Assembly: GCF_038502225.1 (NCBI RefSeq)
Contig: NC_091369.1
Location: forward strand, 6,267,773 to 6,331,772
Source: Cherax quadricarinatus
Lineage: Eukaryota; Arthropoda; Malacostraca; Decapoda; Parastacidae
DNA: 64,000 nucleotides
Direction: 5' to 3'
The notes below the pieces were generated by a model. The model was not told the origin of the DNA. It searched no databases and worked only from the letters and a program-made list of their open reading frames with translations. Shown piece after piece: positions 56,287-64,000 of this stretch. Every line of letters begins with the position of its first letter. The stretch's first letter is position 1. Position numbers and translations under genes: made by a program.

Positions 56287-57389
56287 CTACAAGGATATTT
56301 GTTATTAGTATTAAAGAGTGTTATGTTTGAAAAATTGTAGATATGAAATCTGCACTGTGTCTTATGACTATTTTTACACACAACTGGTTGTCAATCTAAT
56401 TTTTTTTTCCATATACAAAGCAATACAAAGGAAAGATCAAAGGGTTTTGAGTACTGTATGTAGCTTGTTAAGAGCATTTCAGGATATAAGTAACACAAAT
56501 TAAATTTCTCAGTGAAGAAGTAACAAGATATTTGCACAACCTAAAAGACTATCATTTAAAACTTCAATGGAGGATTAAAAAAGATTTCAAGAATAAAGAA
56601 TACTTTCAGAAAGTGGGTTTTGTTAATTAAATATTGTTGAATTTTAAGACACATTTGCTTAAATTCTTACCAGAAAACCATAGTTTGATTAGTAAAATGT
56701 AAACTTAGTGTAAATGTGTCAACACTACATTGTTAACACTTAGTAACAAGCAAAAGCAAACCAAGCTGTCACAAATATTAAAGTCTATAAAGCAAATAAG
56801 TACATGATGGCAAGAAGATTCCATGACAAGTATGAAATGTAAATGAAATGTATGAAAAGTACAAAGTGTAAATATAGTAGAGTCAAATATAAACCTGCGT
56901 ACTTCTTCCCATATCTTCCATCACAATTATAAAATATTTTCTAGAAAATCATTGTTGATGAACTTGGAAAAATATGAATTATTATAGTCAGTACTTTGTC
57001 AGACTATGATAAAATATTACTACTGCTATGGTGTAAAAGATAACGTACATAGCAGTGAGAGGACAAGAGTAGGTGAGGAAAAATTTATGCAAGAATGTAT
57101 TGCTAAATCCACATTTTAGAGTGGATAACTGATGTGCTCATCATTAGTCATAGCTCAATATATCACTGCCACTTACCCCTGAACTTGGCAAAATGAATTT
57201 ACACCACAGTGGAAAACACTGCAATATATTAGAAAACACACAGCAGATTTGCTGAGATTTGGTTTACATCAAGTGACCATTTTGGGAATAAAGTGTCAAA
57301 GTTATCTCTACTGAAAATATTTACAAGCCTTGGTGCCTCACAAATGAAGATATTAACCATCAAAGTAGCAGGAAATTACTTTTTCAGGA
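56287..57389. other. Spectrin intron sequence, no recognised feature
   Basis: AT-rich, apparently unique. Confidence 0.5.
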
Positions 57390-57722
57390 TTTTTTTTTTT
57401 AATTCAATGGCTATCTGCCTTGGCAGGAAGACCCAAAGAAGGAAATGTATTCACCATCATTTATTCAATAGCTGCCTTACCATAAGTGTGCCAGCATCTC
57501 GATTCAAATTACCCTCCAACAACAGCATCCTCACCCTTCCAAGTGCAGGCACTGCCCTTCCAACCTCCAGGACTAAGTCCAGCTACCCAGTTTCTCTGAA
57601 TTCCTTTATAAATGTTACCTTGCTCACACAACATGTACATTAAAAACCACTCATCTCTATTCACTCCTACATAACATGCTCACATAAACCTGCAAGATGC
57701 CCTAGCCCTAAAACTCAGTCTC
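57390..57722 (-). mobile_element. RTE 3' fragment, old
   Basis: T-run, ggctatctgccttggcagga ... gttaccttgctcacaca ... ctcctacataacatgctcac. Confidence 0.7.
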
Positions 57723-59373
57723 CTTTTCATGAAGAGTTCACTGCTATTATATACTGTACTATATACCTCAGACAACAGTAATAAAAGATCCTGGAAATGC
57801 TACATCATAAATCAAACAAGTTTCATGAAATCAGTAAATTAACGAAAGAAATGTCTCTACGTCCAGCAGAACCAGCACGTCTTGACACTGCAAGCAGTTG
57901 TGAAAAACAAGAGAATGTTGCCTTGCTTCAGGGGAAACAAACACACACGCACACACAAACACTTAAACGCTCATCAACCCTCTCCCATGCTCAACTTGGG
58001 GTCAATATATGAAGTAGAAGTATGGTAAACACATGAATAAAGCAAGTTGGAAATAAGAGGAAAATCAATGGAAGAAGTACGGGATGATTACATTTTTTAA
58101 AACAGGTATCTAAACAATGGAACCTACTTAAATGCATGCAAACTTTGCTAAAGATAAATTTTTTTTTGTGGTCACTTCTTTAAAGGACGTTGTATTATGT
58201 AGGTAATAGTTATGTTACATGCAGGTGAGCATTACGCCAGCATTAGCTGTGTGTATGCAAAACGTTTTCAATACTGGAAGAAATTTTGCTTCATAGTAGT
58301 CTTATGAACCAACCTGCTGTAAAAAAGAAAATGGCAAAGGGCAACAGAGGTAAATGTCAAAGACGTATATACATGTCTATTACATCATGTGCTCATTCTG
58401 TCTTGGTGCTACATGTATATTTCTCTATCATAGTGTCAAATACCACAGCACTTTTTTTATTTTGCCTACAAGATCCCACTGATAAAGGGGTAGTTTTCTC
58501 AATATTTATACAAACAAAAGAGCTTTAACAGAAACACTGAAAAACAATGAAAAATTAAAATTGATAACTTAAAATTTTAAAAGTTAATGGAGAAACTTTG
58601 TGTCTAAGATGACCTGCAGTGTGAAATAGTTTTAGTAAAAAAAGCTAACTTTATCATGGCATTTAAAAGAGGTTCAGGAACTTACAATGAAACTAGCATT
58701 ATTGTTTTTACACCAATACGACTAGACTACATTTGTTTGCTGCAAGGGTAATCATCTGCTGCATCACACACATTGTTTGATTATATCATATTCCCTGCCT
58801 CAATCTACAGTATATTAATGACTGATATGTTTACCAACAAACTTTTCAGTGGCATTATTCAGCTAGTATTCTGTAGGTCTATTTCAGAAAAAAAATGTGA
58901 TTATGGTGTCATATTTGTCAATCATTTCTCCATACACAGAAATAAATTAAATCAACTCACATATCTAGACTACCAGAGCAAGGTCTACACTTTATGGAAA
59001 AATCCATCTAATCTGCCATTTTCTTTTGTCTATTTCCCCTTCCCCTTTTCCCAAAGAAAATGATGATTTTGTAAGTGCAAATAAAAAATACACAACTTGT
59101 ACAATGATTGAGCTTGTGATAATATGAGGAGCTAATGTTTTGCTAATATCAACATGAACAATCACAAATCCAAGTAATGTTTCTCCAAGTAGATACTATG
59201 CATGCAGAATTCTATTTCCCCTTAAATAAGTGAAGAATGTGGCTACACACTGCAACAAGTATTCAGAATAGATGAAACTCTGCCTTTCTTTTGCAGTATA
59301 AGAGACTTGTGTGTGGGCAAGCAGCCAAGAGGATCAGCAGCTTCCAATGCTGAGCACTAATACTAGCTATTAA
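57723..59373. other. Spectrin intron sequence, no recognised feature
   Basis: AT-rich; scanned for coding blocks and repeat termini, none found. Confidence 0.5.
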
Positions 59374-61199
59374 CCCTTTAACTGTAGGAGACCCTGGCAA
59401 AAAAAAATGCCTGCCTGTGTGGAAATATTAAAAAAAAAAATCTTACAGTTTAATGAAGTTTATTTTTCCAAATTGAATAAGGCAAAAAATGAGTGGAATC
59501 TGATAAAAACTCATGATTTTATGGTGTGTTGAAGTTGGTGACAAAATGATCACTAACCGGCACCAGCGGAGTTAAAGCGCTAGCAATGTTTACATTTTAC
59601 ACTAAGATTTTTAAGTTTCTTAATTGCTTTTAAATGTTTAACCCTTTGAGGGTCGACAGGCCCTCTCCGAGACTCGTTCTCAGGGTCAGCCAAATTTAAA
59701 AAAAAAAAAAAAATTCTCTTATGAAAAGATAGAGAATCTTTTCCCGATCATAATGACACCAAAAGTTTGAAATTTGATGGAAAACTTACGGAATTATGCT
59801 CTCGCGAAGTTAGCGGTCTCGGCGATGTTTACGCATCGGCGATTTTGCCCACTTTGAGCCCCATTTTCGGCCAATTCCACTGTACTAGTCCGCAAAAAAC
59901 ATGAATATTTCGCTAGAACTCCACTTTTTCTATCGAATGAGTGCAAGAAACCACCCATTTATCAATTTCAACTATTCAGTACAGTGGTCAGAATTTAGCA
60001 ATTTTGCCAATTTCACACAAATTTCAAAAGATGCCAATTTCCGAATAGGGTCCAGAATAAACAAGAAAGACATTCCTGGCACTAAAATGACATTTCCTCT
60101 GTTCATTAGTCACATCTCAAGGCCCCTCTTATATTCTTTTGCTTTCCACTTTGAATTTTTATTCTCACAAAAAATAGAAGATTTACTGTTATGCAGACTA
60201 CTACATTAGTGTAAAAAATGGTATAAATAATATTGGCGCACTTGCGAAAGAATATTAGACTCACCATTTGACATGTATTGGACGCTTGGCATGATTTGTT
60301 TACTTTTGAACTTTGGTAAAAATCGAACATTTCTGCTACTTTGAGCTCAATTTCAAGGTACTTTTTATTGTAAAACCAGTCAAAATCATCTGAATTTCTG
60401 TAATATGTCTTCCATTCTATAAAATGAGACCAAGAAAACTAGAATACAACAATAAATACCATACGAAAATACAGTGCAAAGTCGCTGTTTTATTCTAAAA
60501 AAAAACGAAGTTTTTTTTTCTCATTATGCACTGTGTGCTGCAGGATTTTTTTTATACTGTGCACACTGACCACATAGACCCATTCTTTCATATGTAGGCC
60601 TACCAGCTTTCTCCCACTAGATTTGAGGGCGCTAGAATTTAGGCGTACTAGTACGTCAAAAACCCTGGGTCGTAAGCCGTACTACGGCCAAAACCCTCAA
60701 AGGGTTAATACTATATATACTATTTTTTTTTATAATATTAGATGTCTTCCTAGGTATTTTAGCACTTCAAACATGGCTTCACTTGGAATAATCAGTATAT
60801 ATACAGTATGACTTTTTTTTTATTATTTTGGTCTTCTAATGCTATAATGAATACTTACAACATTACAATTATTTCAGTGTATTACTCATCAAAACATGGA
60901 AATTATTCAAAGTGTTGGGTTATTCCTAGTGTTTTATGGCTGAATTCCACTGTTAGTATCATGAAATTGTAATAAATTCACTCTTGCGAAGCATATTAGT
61001 ATGTCGGACATACAGTTATCCATTGAATAGTTACCCATTATACATTGTGTGGACCCTGCTGGTCTTAAATTTTTTCAAATGTATGAATGGATAGATGGAA
61101 GACCCAGAGTTGCCCTGACATGAAAAAAAATACTGGCAGGTGGCAGATTTGTGGGTACAAAAAATGGTGCATACTAGTATGTCAGATACAGTTAAAGGG
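59374..61199. mobile_element. piggyBac-like element 5 (outer, contains element 6)
   Basis: TTAA 59370-59373, CCCTTTAACTGTAGG...GATACAGTTAAAGGG, TTAA 61200-61203. Without element 6 it is about 760 bp. Confidence 0.85.
59642..60704. mobile_element. piggyBac-like element 6, nested in 5
   Basis: TTAA 59638-59641, CCCTTTGAGGGTCG...AACCCTCAAAGGG, TTAA 60705-60708. 1,063 bp, collinear with elements 1 and 3. Confidence 0.92.
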
Positions 61200-61203
61200 T
61201 TAA

Positions 61204-63318
61204 ATTACAAAAACAACTATGATGTTAGTTTAGGTTTCACATAGGTTAATGAAGAATAATACATGCAGTTCAGCAAAGGCTAAGAGGAAGACAATTATCT
61301 TAAACATGAAATTAATGTTATAGTGTTTATTTCAAATACAAGTTAACAGGATTCATTAACCACACAGACTTGTGCTGAGAATTTTAATTTCCTGGAATAA
61401 AGTGAGGTGATTAGATACTTTTCTTGTTGTGTTTAATGTAGTTGAAAGTGGATTGTTTTCATTAGCATCACAAGTTAAATAACGCGGAAGGAGGGTAGAT
61501 GCTTGCATCATGACTGCTCACCAAAATTCAAACTAATACATATCTTACAATAGAAATTAGAGAATTCCAATTTGCTTGAAATAATTGGATCAGGTGGCTA
61601 CACACCACAGATGCTTTTATTTAGTGTGGCAATGTTTAACAATTGACACCATAACACATTTTCCTGACTGACCTCCTTAAGGAGAAAAACAAATTACTGT
61701 TTCAAATTTTTGGTAACGTGTATACTAAATACATATACAAACTGCTAATTATGGAATGGCTGACATCGTGTATATTATCAAATGTACATCAAGATATTGC
61801 TAACACTCTTTACCCCAAATACGGTAATTAACATTGAAAGCATGTATTTTCTGTAATGTTAAGCCATGTATGGAAACTTTTGGGAGTATTGCACTCAGGG
61901 TGATTCAAATTGAGCCTCAGAGTTCCTAGGCCAGTAACCACTGCATTAATGACTATAATCACCAATAAGAGTGGTTAATTTGTAGGAATGGGGAGACTCA
62001 GGCTGCCCATTCAAATCCCACAAGTAGTTATAAATTTAAATAAATGTATTATATACAAGAAGTAATACACCCATGAGGGTTTTAAAGAGATGTGCTCTAT
62101 TTACAGTATATTACACATGGTCACAAAGAGATCCGAGAAAAAGAGGTGGAGGAGATGTGACGAGTAAAGAAGAAAAAATTAGGGATAAGAGGTGCAGAGT
62201 AAACAGAAGAAAAAGGAGTGAGAGAGAGAAATGAAAGGTTTGATAAATATTAAATCTCTTTAATTATTTATGCAGTATTACTGTTATTTCAAAACCACAA
62301 ATTGTATTGAATAAACTAATTAATACTCGTACTTGATACTGCATTGTGAATTAAAATGTGTCCTCACAATTAGAGCTGCACTAAAAACTCCCAATTAACA
62401 TTTAACTTTCATTCACAATTACATCAATGACAAATGCATAAAAATATTTTTGCAATATTCTATCAACAGAAGCTATACAAAAATTAAATAAATTTGGGGT
62501 AAAAAGTGAAGCAAGACTAACAGTTAATAAAAAGCCATAAGCAAGCTCATGCAAGAGAGCAGAATATTGACCTCTCATCATAGCCGATTAGGGAGAAACC
62601 CAGCAGATGGAACCTGTGCAAAAGGAAGAGAAATCAGCAAAACACCACACCCTTGCCAACCCTTCACACATCGCAATAGTTAGTATGACCAAGGTCACAC
62701 AAAAATCACAATCCAAAACTTTCAATATCTGCCCAAGAATTCTCTTTCCTATGACCATGAGAAAATTTGACAAACTGGAAAAATATGACTGAAACCACCT
62801 TGAACAGAAAATGAACTGACAAGTTATTATTTGGGGATGAGTTACACCATTTAACCACTGCAATACTTTAACTGAAAATAGATCCTAGTTTCATGATGGC
62901 TTCAGATAGCATTTTCCTCCACCTGTATCCCTGAAATGTGGTGTTAATACCTGAGTACCTGAGCCCACTCTTGAGTGCCTTTGTTGTGCCTATGTGTCAA
63001 CAGAAGGACCAAGTAGTAAGTAAAGCACCAGAGAAAAAAAAAAAACTGAAAAATATCAAGTAAAAGTATCTTCTCTTTCTCTATAAATAAGAAAATCTAA
63101 CCCATTAAATTTTGAATGAAGAATCTAAATAGTGTTTGTGCAGAGTACTTTAATTATGAACATATTATAGTTTTATTTGAAAATATTTATGAATTTTCAC
63201 AATTACAGTAATGCTGTCATGAAATTTTATATACTGTTCACAAACTATATATACGAGACAACAGAGACCATCAGAGGATTATTCATATGTGAAAACCTGT
63301 AAAATACCGTGTATACAA
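61204..63318. other. Spectrin intron sequence, no recognised feature
   Basis: AT-rich and apparently unique; no coding block or known repeat seen. Confidence 0.5.
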
Positions 63319-63496
63319 TCTTTTTTTTTACGGCCAGGCCATATCCCACCGAGGCAGGGAGAGACTAAGCTTTCTCTTTTTAGTGATGCACACAGGAGAA
63401 GGGGTTACCAGCCCCTTGCTCCCGGCATTTTAGTCACCTCTTACGACATGCTTGGCTTACAGAGGAAGAACTCTGTTCCACTTCCTCATGGAGAAA
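63319..63496 (-). mobile_element. Family B repeat 3' half
   Basis: catatcccaccgaggcaggg ... caggagaaggggttaccagc ... attttagtcacctcttacga. Confidence 0.8.
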
Positions 63497-63504
63497 AATT
63501 ATAA

Positions 63505-63959
63505 TTTTTATTTTTTTAACATGTCAGCCATTTCCCACCGAGGCAGGGTGACCCAAAAAGAAAGAAAAAAAACTTTCATCATCACTCATACATAATCACT
63601 CTTTACAGAGGCACTCAGATATGACAGTTCAAACGTCCCTCCTTTAAAGTGCAGGCATTGTACTTCCCATTTCCAGGACTCAAGTCCGGCTAACCAGTTT
63701 CCCTGAATCCCTTCACAAAATATTACCCTGCTCATACTCCAACAGCTCGTCAGGTACCCAAAACTGTCTCCATTCACTCCTAACATGCTCCTGCACACTT
63801 TCTGGAAGTCCAAGTCCCTCGCTCACAAAACCTCCTTTAGCCCCTCCCTCCAATCTTTTCGAGGATGACCCCTACCCCCCCTTCCTTCCCCTACAGATTT
63901 ATATGCTCTCCATGTCATTCTTCTTCCATTCTCTATAAATGACCAAACCACTTCAACAA
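63505..63959 (-). mobile_element. RTE 3' fragment
   Basis: catttcccaccgaggcaggg, gtgcaggcattgtacttccc, ctcatactccaacagctcgt, then ORF-end sequence (ggatgacccctacccccc). Confidence 0.85.
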
Positions 63960-64000
63960 TATGCAGAAAAGTTTTGTAACTATAACTTACATACCAGTAA

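Noticed and set aside
63980..64000. Possible spectrin exon end at the window edge (minus strand TTACTG|gtatgt)
   Set aside because: The next downstream exon needs a phase-2 junction, and ending in TG would create TGA with its first base A. Too little sequence remains to judge.

Overview
The window looks like nuclear DNA of an arthropod, most likely a decapod crustacean (crayfish-like). The two host genes are arthropod-type in sequence. They sit in long introns crowded with RTE, CR1 and Penelope-type retroelements, pogo/Tigger-type elements with TA target sites and piggyBac-type elements with TTAA target sites. The species call is an inference; nothing in the sequence names the organism.

Host genes. 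(1) A complete ANKRD13 gene lies on the + strand, CDS 1501-46432, in 15 coding exons whose phases all fit. The 720-residue product has an N-terminal ankyrin region, the central ANKRD13 conserved domain and four C-terminal ubiquitin-interacting motifs. (2) The 3' end of the alpha-spectrin gene lies on the - strand (four last coding exons, 56286 down to 49510), ending in the calmodulin-like EF-hand domain. The two genes converge, with about 3.1 kb between their stop codons.

Layout. 1-1500: an RTE 3' fragment and a tRNA-derived SINE carrying two CR1 tails. 1501-13840: ANKRD13 exons 1-3, with a LINE that has a 794-codon open frame, a Tigger-like element holding a 21-bp minisatellite, a young RTE copy, and a 2.4-kb TA-flanked element that contains a Penelope-like insertion, which in turn contains a MITE. 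13840-28662: exons 4-11, with a deleted Tigger, a 1.1-kb Penelope-like inverted repeat holding four hammerhead-ribozyme-like motifs, an LTR-like pair, a fragment resembling the mammalian MER2 repeat, and tandem SINE-like repeats (called family B here). 28663-46432: exons 12-15, with a large nested cluster at 34.2-41.2 kb (two Tiggers in a family B repeat, one Tigger holding an RTE and a TTAA element) and a CR1 with an esterase-type ORF1. 46433-49509: 3' flanks. 49510-56286: spectrin exons separated by TTAA-flanked elements. 56287-64000: mostly unique spectrin intron plus a nested pair of TTAA elements and RTE/family B fragments.

Abundant repeat ends. RTE and family B copies both finish with a 'caccctgcctcggtggga' type segment followed by A-rich or TA-rich sequence, suggesting family B uses RTE machinery. 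Repeat boundaries were read by eye and are accurate to about 5-20 bp unless a target-site duplication is given. Exon boundaries are exact to the base if the splice sites chosen are right. No rRNA, functional tRNA, CRISPR array or bacterial gene was seen.
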